64,000 bases of DNA, taken from the NCBI GenBank assembly GCA_035450685.1, contig DAOTNF010000013.1:1-64000 (forward strand). The letters are read 5' to 3'. This document shows, piece by piece, positions 1 to 9,929 of this stretch; positions within the stretch are counted from its first letter, which is position 1; every line of letters starts with the position of its first letter. Both the position numbers and the translations under genes were made by a program. The notes beneath the pieces are model-generated. The model did not search any database, was not told the origin of the DNA, and saw nothing but the letters and a program-made list of their open reading frames with translations. Origin of the DNA: Syntrophosphaera sp035450685 (lineage in GTDB: Bacteria > Cloacimonadota > Cloacimonadia > Cloacimonadales > Cloacimonadaceae).

Positions 1-105
1 CTTCTGTCAAAACGACACACCATTTTTCAAGCACTTACGTGTAGGAAAGATTAGTAAGTAAGCAGAAAGGAGCTTAGTTAAGCCAGGAAAAGCAGGTAGC
101 CAGAT

Positions 106-3100
106 ATGAACCGCATGGTGCCCAGCTACATCCTGCAGCAGTATGAGCAAAACATCCTGCAAGGGCAGATCACCGGCTATATTCTGCGCTTTTGCACCAT
201 TGCCACTTACAATATCAAAGGAATAAGGCTCAAGCAGCGGCGGCAGGTGATTGACAGTATGGAAGCCACCGCCACCGAAGCCTATGAAAGGATGCTGAGC
301 ATGATCAGGAACGCAGGCGGACTGCTCTTCCAGTATGAGGGAAACTGCCTTCACGCCCTGTTGCCGGAAAGCACTCCGGTGCAGATCGCGGCGCTGCTGG
401 CGCGCATCAATCACACCATCAGCGCGATCAACAGCTACGCCAGCCCCCATCATGGAATTCCGGATGTAATCCGCCTGGCAGTGGGTTTTGGCACACTGTC
501 CTGGCGAATCTTTGAGAACCCACTGCAATTTGAATATGTGTTCTGGTCTCCCCAACTGGATGTCCTGCGTGAAAACCCCGGCCGGCCCAACCAACCCTAT
601 TACTCTCCCCAAGCCCTGAGCAGACTGGGCTGGGGGTCTGGTGTCCGGCCTGGAAAGCACGCAGTGCATCCGCCCTTTCCCCAGTTGCCGGATACGCCGG
701 AAAGGAAGCGCCTGGGCAAGCAACACGGCCACCACTTCATTCATTCCCGCTTTCACAGACTCAATCCCGCACCTGATGTCCGGCACAGCGTTTGCTGCTG
801 CCTCAGCCTGGACGAGCCTCCGGACGGCCCCCTGGAACCAACCATCCAGGCATTGGAACTGCTGGCGGTGATCTACGACGCCTTTTTAGCGGCCATCTAT
901 GTGCGGAATAAACGCCTGCATGCCATCCTGCTCTTCGATTTTCCCCACAACAAGGTCAACAAAATGCAGCGCGCCTGCCGCCTTGCTTTGGAAGCCGTCA
1001 CGCGCCACAAAGCCCGCGCCGCCTGCTGCACCGGCTACATCTTTTCCATGGCTGCCGGCAAAGACCTGTGGAAGGCAACCTTCTTCCCTGGCGAAGCCAT
1101 CACCCGCGCCCAGAAGCTCCTGGAGCTTGCCCGCCCCGGCGAAGCCCTCGCCGACCACAAGCTGCGCAACCAGCAGCACAACTCCTTCATCTTCACCCCC
1201 CTCAAAAGGGAAAAAGTCGCGCCCCGCGCCTACCGCCTGGGCATGCTGCCGGGGCAACTGCTCACCGGACAACCGCTTTGCATGATTGGCAGGGAGAAGG
1301 AGACCGCTCTGCTGCATAGCAGGATACGCGATGGTTTGGCGGCCTCCTCGCCCCAGGCGATGGTGGTGCATGGAACGGCGGGAGTGGGCAAAAGCAGGTT
1401 GGCACGCGAAGCTTTGCGCGCCTTCGAGACTCCCCGGCGGCAGGTGTATCTGCTGGCTTGCAGGCAGGATTCCCCCTTCCCTCTGGACATCGTAAGCCAG
1501 TTGCTGCGTGCCAGTTTGGGGCTTTTGGAGGATGAGGCTCCCGCGCAGGCGGTGCAGCATTTCCGTGAAGCGTGGCAAAAGCGCACCCGCGGTTCCTCGC
1601 TGGGGCAGGATTGCGAGGCCGCCCTCGCCTCGCTGCTGAATCTTTCCTGGGATGGCTCGCCCTGGCGCGGGATCGCCCCTGAAGCCAGGCTGCCCCGTCA
1701 GCAGCAGGCCTGGCTGGATTACCTGCGCTGGCTGTGCTCCAAAACCCCGGTGCTTATCTTTATCGACGATATCCAATGGCTCGATCCCCTGAGCCACCAA
1801 TTCCTGGAACTGCTTTGGCAGCATGGCGTTCATCCGCTCTTTCTGCTGGCTACCGCGCGGACTGAAAACAACATTCTGCCCGCGGAGCTTATCCTCGGAA
1901 AAGAGGGACTGGAAAGCCTCGCCCTGGGTTCCCTCAACTCCAGCGCCAGCCGCAAGCTCTACCTCAATCTGCTGGGCCTTCCCCGCCTGCCCCGCGGGGC
2001 CTTTTCCGCCTTCCACGCCTGCGCGGGCGGCAATCCTTTCAATGCCGAACAGCTTGCCGCCTATCTGCTGGAAAACAAGCTGCTCAGTCCCCACGGCGAA
2101 ATAGCGCAAGAGGGCTTGGAAGCGGCGGCGGGAGGCATCGACGAGGTGATTTCCCGGCGCATTGCACGGCTCTCCAAAAAGGTTCAGGAAAGCGTCCGCG
2201 GCGCCAGTGTGCTGGGCTTCCGCTTCAATGTTGTCCTCCTCTCCCACATGCTCGAAGGCAACCCCATCCAGCAACTGGGCAAGGCAGGGGGACGGAAAAT
2301 CTGGCAGGATGCCGACGAACTCTTTTACATCTTTTCCCACAGCCTGTTACAGAAGGCGGTCTATGCCAGCATCCGCGAAAAGGAGCTTAAAAAGCTGCAC
2401 CTGGCAGCCGCCGAAGCCATGGAAACCGTCTTTGAACAGGCGCTCAAGGAACATTCCGCGGAGATCGCCCGCCACTACAAGGCTGCCGGGGAACTCAAAA
2501 AAGCCGCCCATTACTATGAAATGGCGGCCGATTACTTCTGGGACCGCATGCTTCTGGCCAAGATTGAGGAATGTATGCTGCTGGCAGCCGAGTTGTCCTG
2601 TCAGGCCTGGGGCGGGGACAGCCCGGAACACATCGAACGACTCTTCCATCTGGCCCTGCTCTATCACTATATGCACCGCATGGACGATGCCGAGCCGCTC
2701 TATCTGAGGGTGGTGGAGGCCAGAACCCACCAGCTCGGGCCACGCAGCCCCCGCCTCTCCCCCTATCTGAACAACCTGGGACGCTTTTACAAAGATACCG
2801 GCCGCTACACGCAGGCTGAAAAACTGCTGCGCCGCTCGCTGAATATCGAAAAACGACCCGGGCCCAGTTCCAAAGTGGCAGACCGCATGAACAACCTCGC
2901 TTCGCTATACAGTCTGATGGACAGGCCGGACAAAGCCGAGGAGATGCTCCACGCCGCGCTGGAAATGATGGAAAGCCTTTTCCCTGATGGACATTGGTTT
3001 ACGGCGGTCTGCGCCGGAAATCTGGGCAGTGTGCTGCTGCGCCAGGGACGCCTGGAAGAAGCGGAACCACTGCTCAAGCAGGCGATAGACGGCCATACCC

Positions 3101-3291
3101 TCCACTATGGCGAAAACCATTCCCAGACAGCCCATTACCTCTTCTCACTGGGCAGGCTGCGTGCCAGACAGGGCGACACGAACACCGCCCGGGAACTGCT
3201 TACCAGGGTGCTGAACATCTGGGAAAGCACCTTCGGCAAAGACTATCCCCGCTGCAAAAACGTCCGCGAGGAACTGGACAAGCTTTCCTGA
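106..3291 (+). CDS. Cyclase-homology / AAA ATPase / TPR regulator
   Basis: A 1061-residue protein with the layout of soluble (type 10-like) adenylyl cyclases. It has two cyclase-homology segments (about residues 10-180 and 225-400), a STAND/AAA-type ATPase and C-terminal tetratricopeptide repeats (about 850-1050). The ATPase has Walker A GTAGVGKS at 423-430 and Walker B VLIFIDDIQW at 549-558. The TPR region shows repeats such as YLNNLGRFYKDTGRYTQAEKL. Both cyclase segments look degenerate: the usual metal-binding Asp of the FxDxxGFT motif is replaced (FCTIATYN), so nucleotide cyclisation is doubtful. No membrane segment or signal peptide is seen, so it should be cytoplasmic and probably acts as a signal-dependent ATPase/scaffold. 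The start is the first ATG after an in-frame TAG; the ribosome site is weak. It stands alone, with no partner upstream in the window. Confidence 0.8.
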   Translation: MNRMVPSYILQQYEQNILQGQITGYILRFCTIATYNIKGIRLKQRRQVIDSMEATATEAYERMLSMIRNAGGLLFQYEGNCLHALLPESTPVQIAALLARINHTISAINSYASPHHGIPDVIRLAVGFGTLSWRIFENPLQFEYVFWSPQLDVLRENPGRPNQPYYSPQALSRLGWGSGVRPGKHAVHPPFPQLPDTPERKRLGKQHGHHFIHSRFHRLNPAPDVRHSVCCCLSLDEPPDGPLEPTIQALELLAVIYDAFLAAIYVRNKRLHAILLFDFPHNKVNKMQRACRLALEAVTRHKARAACCTGYIFSMAAGKDLWKATFFPGEAITRAQKLLELARPGEALADHKLRNQQHNSFIFTPLKREKVAPRAYRLGMLPGQLLTGQPLCMIGREKETALLHSRIRDGLAASSPQAMVVHGTAGVGKSRLAREALRAFETPRRQVYLLACRQDSPFPLDIVSQLLRASLGLLEDEAPAQAVQHFREAWQKRTRGSSLGQDCEAALASLLNLSWDGSPWRGIAPEARLPRQQQAWLDYLRWLCSKTPVLIFIDDIQWLDPLSHQFLELLWQHGVHPLFLLATARTENNILPAELILGKEGLESLALGSLNSSASRKLYLNLLGLPRLPRGAFSAFHACAGGNPFNAEQLAAYLLENKLLSPHGEIAQEGLEAAAGGIDEVISRRIARLSKKVQESVRGASVLGFRFNVVLLSHMLEGNPIQQLGKAGGRKIWQDADELFYIFSHSLLQKAVYASIREKELKKLHLAAAEAMETVFEQALKEHSAEIARHYKAAGELKKAAHYYEMAADYFWDRMLLAKIEECMLLAAELSCQAWGGDSPEHIERLFHLALLYHYMHRMDDAEPLYLRVVEARTHQLGPRSPRLSPYLNNLGRFYKDTGRYTQAEKLLRRSLNIEKRPGPSSKVADRMNNLASLYSLMDRPDKAEEMLHAALEMMESLFPDGHWFTAVCAGNLGSVLLRQGRLEEAEPLLKQAIDGHTLHYGENHSQTAHYLFSLGRLRARQGDTNTARELLTRVLNIWESTFGKDYPRCKNVREELDKLS

Positions 3292-3426
3292 CACGACTGC
3301 CGTCTGAACACTGAACAGGCAGTAAACGCGGGTGGCTCCTTTGGGTTGGATTTGACCGGAGTGGTCTGTTGGCAAAAGGTCGTGGAAAGGTGAAATGGGA
3401 ATAGAACGCGGATAACAGGATCTTTG

Positions 3427-3465
3427 AAGGTGGAAAGGTGAAATGGTGAAATGGTGGAAAGGTTC
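3427..3465 (+). repeat. GGTGGAAA-type purine tract
   Basis: Imperfect tandem units of AAGGTGGAAAGGTGAAATGG type. Similar tracts, in either orientation, lie at about 4003-4030, 12825-12900, 22264-22299, 23150-23186, 28711-28745, 30919-30950, 39476-39506 and 45484-45521, nearly always next to R3 hairpins. Confidence 0.7.
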
Positions 3466-3496
3466 CCCCGAAACAGACCCTACCAGACTAAATACC

Positions 3497-3576
3497 GTGT
3501 CATCCCGGGCAAGCCGGGGTCCTCGACGGATCGGTTACGATCCGGTGGGGTGAAAAAGCTTGACCCGGGATCCAGT
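3497..3576 (-). repeat. R3 hairpin, long form
   Basis: Outer arms GTGTCATCCCGGG and CCCGGGATCCAGT. The inner part holds a second arm pair, ACGGATCG and CGATCCGGT. Confidence 0.75.
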
Positions 3577-3581
3577 GCCTT

Positions 3582-3670
3582 GGGGTGGCAAAGTCCGTTT
3601 GCCACAGAGACCGGAGGTCTTTTCCAAACAGGCAACTCCGTTGCCTCTGCCGAACAGACTTCGGCAGCCC
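3582..3670 (-). repeat. R2 89-bp four-hairpin repeat
   Basis: First of two R2 copies spaced 43 bases apart. On the plus strand the four stems are GTGGCAAA/TTTGCCAC, AGACC/GGTCT, AGGCAAC/GTTGCCT and GCCGAA/TTCGGC. One loop reads CAGAC where other copies have CGGAC. Confidence 0.85.
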
Positions 3671-3713
3671 AATACCGCGCAATCTGCGTGAACCGCTTGA
3701 CCCGTGATCCATT

Positions 3714-3802
3714 GGGGTGGCAAAATCCGTTTGCCACAGAGACCGGAGGTCTCTTCCAAACAGGCAACTCCGTTGCCTCTGCCGAACGGACTTCGGCAGC
3801 CC
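3714..3802 (-). repeat. R2 89-bp four-hairpin repeat
   Basis: Second R2 copy of the pair. It abuts an R1 element directly, with only the R1 end TTTACTTGACAA between them. The same R1-R2 junction occurs at 44945-44951. Confidence 0.85.
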
Positions 3803-3814
3803 TTTACTTGACAA

Positions 3815-3995
3815 TCTCATAAATAAACCGATACATTCCGCAATATCCTTCATACCGCCCTCCCTTGATACTACAAGCTTTGGAGCCATCATCCTTAGGT
3901 CATCCTTATAAATTATAAGGTTGACCCCAGGAAGACCCAGGCTGGTGAGGGTGTTGCAAATGAGGCCCACCCCCTCATAATATATAGGTGCTACG
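3815..3995 (-). repeat. R1 palindrome/mini-ORF element, copy A
   Basis: The palindrome is at 3893-3931, with arms CCTTAGGTCATCCTTATAA and TTATAAGGTTGACCCCAGG. On the minus strand an ATG at 3853-3851 follows GGGAGGGCGGT and begins MKDIAEC. The outer end carries GTAGCACCTATATATTATG. Confidence 0.8.
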
Positions 3996-4041
3996 AAAAG
4001 ATCATGGAAAGGTGGAAAGGTGAAGTGGAAATAGAACGCAG

Positions 4042-4072
4042 AAAAAGCCCCGGAACCTTGTGGTCCCGGGGC
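4042..4072 (-). terminator. Rho-independent terminator of the giant secreted protein gene
   Basis: The stem GCCCCGGGACC / GGTTCCGGGGC (minus strand, one mismatch, 3-4 nt loop) is followed by a T5 run. It lies 29 bases past the stop codon at 4101. Confidence 0.85.
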
Positions 4073-4100
4073 CTGGTTTTATAGGTTAGATCCCGATGAA

Positions 4101-7100
4101 TTACTTCATCATGATCATCTTTTTGGTGCTGCTGTATTTGCCAGCGTTCATCTTGTAGAAATAGACGCCGCTGGACACAGCGTTACCGGCATTGTCACGG
4201 CCGTTCCACACAATGTTGTGCTTACCGGCGTTCATGTTGCCGTTCACGAGGGTCTTCACCAGTTGGCCTTTCACGTTGTAGATATCGACCTTGACGTGGC
4301 CTTTATCTTTGACGCTGAAGCTGATGGTGGTTTCGGGGTTGAAGGGGTTCGGGTAGTTTCCGTGCAGCTCTGTGGCCACGACGGGAACGCCCGGTTCATC
4401 AACCGCGCCGCCACCCGACACTGTAACATCATCCACAAGGAAGATGAAGGCATCGCTTGACACACATTGGATACCGATGCGGGTCGCGCCAGCGGGAATC
4501 TGGTAGGTGTATTCGGTCCATTCAATAGGGGCCTGGATGTAGTTGGTGCCACTGATGATGGTGAAGTCGTTGGGATCGGTGCTACCCGTGGAGGTTCCCA
4601 CTTTGAAGCGCTCGAGGCCGTAATCGGAGATGTAGGAGCGGGCCCAGAACTTAATTTCGCCAGGATCGGTGAGTTCGGGTGTGATCATCCAGTCGTTGTT
4701 CGGCCCGTTTCCTCCACTGGACGGCATAACTGCCGCAAAGCAGGCAGCCATCTTGATTCCGCCGTGAGCGGTAAGCTCGGTGACGGGGGGAGTGGTGGCG
4801 CTGGGCACGAAGATCATGTAGGCCATGGGCGCGTAAACGTTGGGCCAACTGTAGCCGGTCATGCCGTAGGTGCCGCTCTGATCCACGTCAACCAGTGTCC
4901 AGGGCGCGAATTCCAGTGCGAAGTTTTCATAGGTTTCGAAACCATCTTCGAATATGATCAGGCTTTCAGTCAGCTGGAAGTTCACGGTGGTGGTCTGGCC
5001 GGTTACCACGATAATTCCGGTCTGAGTGCTTGGAGAATAGCCGGTAGCGGATGCTGTCACGTTGTGGGTGCCCGCGGGAACCTGCATGCTGTAGGCGCCG
5101 CTGGCGTTGGTGGTGGCAGTCACATCGCCGCAAGTGACGGTGGCTCCCATGATGGGGGCGTTGGCCATATTGCGGACGATACCGGCTACGGTTCCGATCT
5201 GGGTGAGTTTCTGCACAGCATTGGAGAAGGCCGGCAGAGATAGCGCATCGCCGGTATAGACTGCTTTCACAGCCCATTTGTACCAGCCGTCAGGCACGCT
5301 GCCCCATCCGTTATCCTGCCAGGCAGTCGCGCTGATGTTTCCGGTGGTGAGCTGGGTCCAGGCAGATTCGTTGCTTTCCTGGCCTTGCAGCAAGCGCCAG
5401 ACTCTGTAGCCGAGGAAGACGCGGTCATCGCGGGTCTCAGTTATTTCGCTGGCAGCTTTTTTGGCTGAGGTCAGGCCGGATGAATACATCATGTCGCGGC
5501 TGACCGGGAGTTTTGATGTCACGTTGACAGGCGCGCGGTGCTCGTTTCCGGACGCGCTTACGCGGGTCAGGGCGCTGGCGGGGAAGCGCAGGGTGGTGGT
5601 GGGGTTGCCAACATCGATATCATCGAGGCACCAGATATACCAGAGGCCGCCGCCGTCGCCGTCTATGGCCTGCCAGGCAATCTTGATTTCCTGGCCGGCA
5701 TAGCTGTTCAGATCGACCACGATGGGGGTTGTGTAGTAGTTCCAGCCGCCGGAGAGGGCGCTGGCATCCCAGAGGACAGTCCAGGTGCTTCCGTTGTCCG
5801 TGGAGACCTTGACATAGTAGTGGTCGCCGTGGGTGCTTCCCAGATAGACATAGCTCCAGAAGGTGAGGGAAGAAGCGGGAGGGCAGATGAACTGAGGAGT
5901 CATGAGCCACTCATCCTGGTGTGCATAATCCCAGAAGAGGCCAGCCTGGTAGGAGCCGGAATGGGGCGGTACCGGGTTAGAGAGGTCGATAGTTCCGACC
6001 TGGCACCAGGTGGGAAGTATGCCGGTGACTGGGCCTTCACCGCTGTCGGTGATGGTCTGGGTCCAGTCCGTGGGCGGGAAGGTGTCCCCTTCGAATCCTT
6101 CAGAGATGTCGGCGCCGCTGCCGGGCTCCATCCAGGTGATGTTGACCAGGTTGTTGTTTACTTCCTCGGCCACCACTCCTCCCGGAGGAAGGGTGATCTC
6201 TGTAAGCACGAAGTTCTGGGTTGTGGTTTGCAGTCCTGTGATGCTTACACCGGTCTGGGAAGCGGCCTGGTAGCCGACTTTCACGCAGGTGACGGTGTAA
6301 ACTCCCTGATAGACGCTGAAGGAATAGTGTCCGGTAGCGTCTGAGGTGCCGCTGTATTCGCCGGCGGTGATGGTGGCTCCCGCGATCGGGACGTTGGTGC
6401 CGAATTCGGTCACGGTACCGGTCAGGGTGCCCATCATGCCTTTGTGGATTTCACCGGAGAAGGCGGCGGGGGACAACACGTTGTTGGTGTAAACAGCCTT
6501 GACTGCATATTTGTAAACGCCGGAAGGCAGCGGAGCCCAGGCGTTGTCGGTATAGTTGGTTGTGGTTGCGGAGTTGATGGTGGTCAGGTTGGTCCAGGAG
6601 GACTCGTTATCCTGGTTCGCAGCTAGGAAGCGGTAAACCTTGTAGCCACCAAGTACGCGGTCGTTTCCGTTGGCTTCGCTCTTCATGGCCAGCATGGTGA
6701 GTTCGGGAGCCCTGGTGGGGGCTGAGTAGCCCACGTAGCCGCGGATGTTCCAGTTGTAGTTGAGGGACGGAGCCAGGTCGGTCAGGGTTGCCCATTGACC
6801 GGAGTTGTAGATCATGTTGCCGAAGCCGTTGGTGGCAGGGCCGGCGTCACAGCCAGCGGGATATGCGCCACCGGCATGGACGACGTTGTAACCAAACCAG
6901 AGTTCCTCGGTGCCTGAAATAAGCACGGGGTTATCCAGCAGAACGGTCTGGAACACGTCAACGGTCGGCACGGTGAAGGGCTGGTCAACAACCTGGGTCG
7001 CGGGAGCGGCAGCGGTGCCACCGGTCCAGACGCGCAGGGAGTAGGTGCCCACATCGCCGGGGAAGAGGGATATGGCGTGGAGGCTCGCGCCTGCATAGTC

Positions 7101-9929
7101 GGTAAGAGCGGAGGGCGGGAAACGAATGGCGACACTGAATTCGCCGCCGGCGGTGAGGCCGATGCTGTCACTGTTTTCGCCGCTGTCGTAGTAGATCCAT
7201 TCGCCGACGGCGGTGGGATCCGGGGCCATCCAGGTGAGGACCACGTTGGAATAGTCCGCAGCTTCAGTGGCAACCACCTGATAGGGCGGGAAGGCCAGTT
7301 CGTTCACGGTGATGTCGCCCATGTTCAGGTTGGTGGTGCCAACCACGGCTTGGCCGGTGGCAGCCTGGTAACCGACAGCTTGGGCGGTGTATTCGTAAGT
7401 TTGGCTGGCATAGACGCCAGTGATGGTGAATTGTCCGTTGGCGTTGGTGGTAGCCTGGTAGGGCTCGTAACCGGTGAGGCTGATGGTGGCGTCAGCCAGG
7501 CCAACTGTGGGTTGGTCGCTGCCAACGATGCGGCCGGTCACGGTGACCTGAGGCAACTGGGTGAGCACGAAGTCCTGGGTGACGGTCTCATCTTCGATGA
7601 TGGTTACGTTGTGGGTAACGACGTTGTAGCCGTGTTTGGTGGCCGCGACTGTCTGGGGTCCCATCGCCACATAGGGGAAGTTGTAAACGCCGTTGGCGTC
7701 GGTGGTAGTGGTGAGGGGGGTTCCGGTGATGGAAACCGTCGCTCCGGGCATGACAACGTTGTTCGCGTCACGCACGGTACCGGTAAGCGCGCCCATGTCG
7801 TCCACGATCAGGAAGAAGGTGGTCTTGGGGCACATTCCGGTTGGGTTGGTTCCCGCAGGCGGAGCGGCAGGATCGAAGGCGGTGCCGTCTGAATAGACAT
7901 TCAGGGTGCGGGCGGTGCCGATGGTCTGGGTGCGGAAGTTGACTCCGCTGAACCAGTTGGTGTCCATTGGACGTTGCACCATCACCACGAGGTTGCCGCC
8001 GGCATAGGTATAAGGGGTGGTGAAGGTGATGTTGATGTTGTTCTGTCCGGAGGGATAGTCCACAACGCCGTCAAATACGGATGTGAGGCTGGTGGAAGGA
8101 ACCCATCCTCCGCTGAGGTCGGTATCGGCGATCTCACCCATCCAGATTTTGGTGGGCTTAGCCATCAGACCGTTGGCATTGGTGAAGTCATTATAATACT
8201 GCACCCCGGTGATCAAGCCGCCAATGTTCATCTCGTTGGCAGGATAGATCGTCTCGGAGAGGCTGTTGTTAAAGAAGAAGTCCATAGGCATGCGGGCGGT
8301 CGCGCTGCCGTCACCGATAGTGACAGCCACGACTCCCGCTGCCTGGACGGCTATGCTCATAGGCGCAGTTTGGTTGTTGGTGGCGATGGCGTCGTCGGCA
8401 AGCTCCACTTTACCCCAAATCTGCATCGCGCCGGTTTCGGCCGGAGTCCAGGTGAGGCCGATGTCGATGGTCTGCTGGGGAGCGATGGTGGTGCCGGGAA
8501 CTGAGGCGAGTTCCACGTTTCCGGTGCCCATCAGCTTCACAGTGTAGGTGTTTTCGGTGTTTGATCCGTTGTTTTTCACAGCCACCGTGTAGGTGGTGGG
8601 ATCGCCCACGGAGGGAGTGCTGTTACCGGAGATGCTCAGCAAGCCAAGGTCGTGCTGGAGGTTCGCCGCGGTCACTGCTGCCGCCCATCCGCTGCGTGGG
8701 ACAGAGGCGTCGGAAGTGAAGACGAAGGTCACGGAGTTGGAGCCAATGATCTCTTCAGGCAGAGTTGTGCCGGTGTAGCCGGCGGCGGGTCCGATCTGCG
8801 GGGCGGAGGTATCAGGCCCGTTGTAGATCTTCAGGAGATCATAGTTGTTCTCCGTATTGAATTCTGTGAACAACACGTGGATGATCGAGGTGGGGTTGGC
8901 GGCCGTGAAAGTGAAGGTGTAGTTCTCTGAGTTTTGATAATTGCCGTCGGGGCCGCCGGAATCGTAGAAGGAATAGGTTGTCCCATCCGTCACCGACTGT
9001 GTGCCGTTGGTCATGGTGATCACCGGGCCACCTGTCGTGAAGCTCCAAACCGGGCAGTTTGTCGCGTCACCAATGGCGTTGAAGGGTACTATCTGCCAAT
9101 AGTAGGTGGTGGTGAGGCCCAGGGTGGGAGCGTAGCTGTTTTCAGTGGTGTTTTGGACGAAGGGGGGTGGGTTGGTTGTGCCAAAATGCACCTTGTAACC
9201 TGCGGGCGCGCCGCCTCCGGAAGCCCAGTTAAGGGTGGCAGAGGTCATCACGTTCACAGCGCCATCCGCGGGTGAAATGATCTGCGCCGGGTTGGGCGGA
9301 TTGGTCACTTCCAGGGCGTTCATGTTGAACCTGATGTTGGAGCGGTTGGTGCTGGTGGTGCCGGTGGTTGCGGAACTGGCATCGCTACTGTCGCTTTGAT
9401 AGCGCAGGGAACTATTGAAAGCGGTGGTGGAGTAATAAACAGAGGCATTCTGGGTGTAAGTTCCAGGAATGATTGATGTGTAGATATCGACAAGTATGTT
9501 TGAAGTGCCGTCCCAGACGAAGGGGGTTGTGAAGGTGTGTGTGTTCCAGCCAACCACAGGCATGAATTCAGCCTGCGTGTACACGGTCTGGTAGTCCCCA
9601 GCCTCAAATGTGGTGCTGAGGGTGGTCTGGGAGGTGTGTTTGAGCCGGATAGTGTAGTTCGGCATCGGGGAACAGGTATTCAGGTTTTCCACATTAAAGG
9701 CAACTGAATTGATGTTACCCGGTCCGCCTCCGGCATCCTCGATTTCCGAGGCCAGTACCAGGAACTGCTGGCGGAAATTCTTGTACCAAGTTCCATAGGG
9801 GGCTGGTGGACCGGTTGTAGTATTGGTTGTGGTCCCACTGCCTATGGTAACGTTAACCTGGGCATAGACATTGCTGATCACACTGAAGCCCAGGATCAGC
9901 AACAGCGCGAAAAGAAGGGTTTTTTTCAT
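4101..9929 (-). CDS. Giant secreted multidomain adhesin-like protein with C-terminal sorting tail
   Basis: A 1942-residue exported protein. It has a signal peptide (MKKTLLFALLLILGFSVISN...YAQ) followed by Thr/Ser-rich modules. In order: an FN3-like domain (about 210-300), a CUB-like domain (about 300-425), a CARDB-like Ig domain (430-540), and two carboxypeptidase-regulatory-like repeats (GTVRDANNVVMPGATVSI and GRIVGSDQPTVGLADATISL). Two more such repeats follow later, alternating with two MAM/cleaved-adhesin-like domains (one begins GFEGDTFPPTDW). The end is an FlgD-like sorting tail (NYPNPFNPETTISF ... GVYFYKMNAGKYSSTKKM). No catalytic motif was found, so a surface adhesin or polymer-binding role is an inference. 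The start at 9929 is chosen over the longer frame because GGAG lies 7 bases upstream and the signal peptide begins there. A strong terminator follows. Confidence 0.88.
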   Translation of the reverse strand: MKKTLLFALLLILGFSVISNVYAQVNVTIGSGTTTNTTTGPPAPYGTWYKNFRQQFLVLASEIEDAGGGPGNINSVAFNVENLNTCSPMPNYTIRLKHTSQTTLSTTFEAGDYQTVYTQAEFMPVVGWNTHTFTTPFVWDGTSNILVDIYTSIIPGTYTQNASVYYSTTAFNSSLRYQSDSSDASSATTGTTSTNRSNIRFNMNALEVTNPPNPAQIISPADGAVNVMTSATLNWASGGGAPAGYKVHFGTTNPPPFVQNTTENSYAPTLGLTTTYYWQIVPFNAIGDATNCPVWSFTTGGPVITMTNGTQSVTDGTTYSFYDSGGPDGNYQNSENYTFTFTAANPTSIIHVLFTEFNTENNYDLLKIYNGPDTSAPQIGPAAGYTGTTLPEEIIGSNSVTFVFTSDASVPRSGWAAAVTAANLQHDLGLLSISGNSTPSVGDPTTYTVAVKNNGSNTENTYTVKLMGTGNVELASVPGTTIAPQQTIDIGLTWTPAETGAMQIWGKVELADDAIATNNQTAPMSIAVQAAGVVAVTIGDGSATARMPMDFFFNNSLSETIYPANEMNIGGLITGVQYYNDFTNANGLMAKPTKIWMGEIADTDLSGGWVPSTSLTSVFDGVVDYPSGQNNINITFTTPYTYAGGNLVVMVQRPMDTNWFSGVNFRTQTIGTARTLNVYSDGTAFDPAAPPAGTNPTGMCPKTTFFLIVDDMGALTGTVRDANNVVMPGATVSITGTPLTTTTDANGVYNFPYVAMGPQTVAATKHGYNVVTHNVTIIEDETVTQDFVLTQLPQVTVTGRIVGSDQPTVGLADATISLTGYEPYQATTNANGQFTITGVYASQTYEYTAQAVGYQAATGQAVVGTTNLNMGDITVNELAFPPYQVVATEAADYSNVVLTWMAPDPTAVGEWIYYDSGENSDSIGLTAGGEFSVAIRFPPSALTDYAGASLHAISLFPGDVGTYSLRVWTGGTAAAPATQVVDQPFTVPTVDVFQTVLLDNPVLISGTEELWFGYNVVHAGGAYPAGCDAGPATNGFGNMIYNSGQWATLTDLAPSLNYNWNIRGYVGYSAPTRAPELTMLAMKSEANGNDRVLGGYKVYRFLAANQDNESSWTNLTTINSATTTNYTDNAWAPLPSGVYKYAVKAVYTNNVLSPAAFSGEIHKGMMGTLTGTVTEFGTNVPIAGATITAGEYSGTSDATGHYSFSVYQGVYTVTCVKVGYQAASQTGVSITGLQTTTQNFVLTEITLPPGGVVAEEVNNNLVNITWMEPGSGADISEGFEGDTFPPTDWTQTITDSGEGPVTGILPTWCQVGTIDLSNPVPPHSGSYQAGLFWDYAHQDEWLMTPQFICPPASSLTFWSYVYLGSTHGDHYYVKVSTDNGSTWTVLWDASALSGGWNYYTTPIVVDLNSYAGQEIKIAWQAIDGDGGGLWYIWCLDDIDVGNPTTTLRFPASALTRVSASGNEHRAPVNVTSKLPVSRDMMYSSGLTSAKKAASEITETRDDRVFLGYRVWRLLQGQESNESAWTQLTTGNISATAWQDNGWGSVPDGWYKWAVKAVYTGDALSLPAFSNAVQKLTQIGTVAGIVRNMANAPIMGATVTCGDVTATTNASGAYSMQVPAGTHNVTASATGYSPSTQTGIIVVTGQTTTVNFQLTESLIIFEDGFETYENFALEFAPWTLVDVDQSGTYGMTGYSWPNVYAPMAYMIFVPSATTPPVTELTAHGGIKMAACFAAVMPSSGGNGPNNDWMITPELTDPGEIKFWARSYISDYGLERFKVGTSTGSTDPNDFTIISGTNYIQAPIEWTEYTYQIPAGATRIGIQCVSSDAFIFLVDDVTVSGGGAVDEPGVPVVATELHGNYPNPFNPETTISFSVKDKGHVKVDIYNVKGQLVKTLVNGNMNAGKHNIVWNGRDNAGNAVSSGVYFYKMNAGKYSSTKKMIMMK

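Larger units (their letters stand above)
3292..4040. other. Repeat-filled intergenic region
   Basis: About 750 bases with no credible gene. It holds a purine-rich GGTGGAAA tract (3427-3465), one R3 hairpin (3497-3576), two tandem R2 copies (3582-3670 and 3714-3802) and one R1 element (about 3815-3995). The open frames here only follow the repeats. Confidence 0.8.

Noticed and set aside
886..2340. 484-residue minus-strand frame inside the first gene
   Set aside because: The plus-strand frame has Walker A, Walker B and TPR motifs; this frame has none.
3582..3802. Two R2 copies as a CRISPR-like pair
   Set aside because: 89-bp units with four hairpins occur singly across the window; no spacer series and no cas genes.
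3500..3970. 156-residue minus-strand frame beginning in R1 and running through R2
   Set aside because: As a whole it only translates consecutive repeats. The short MKDIAEC start shared between R1 copies is reported separately.
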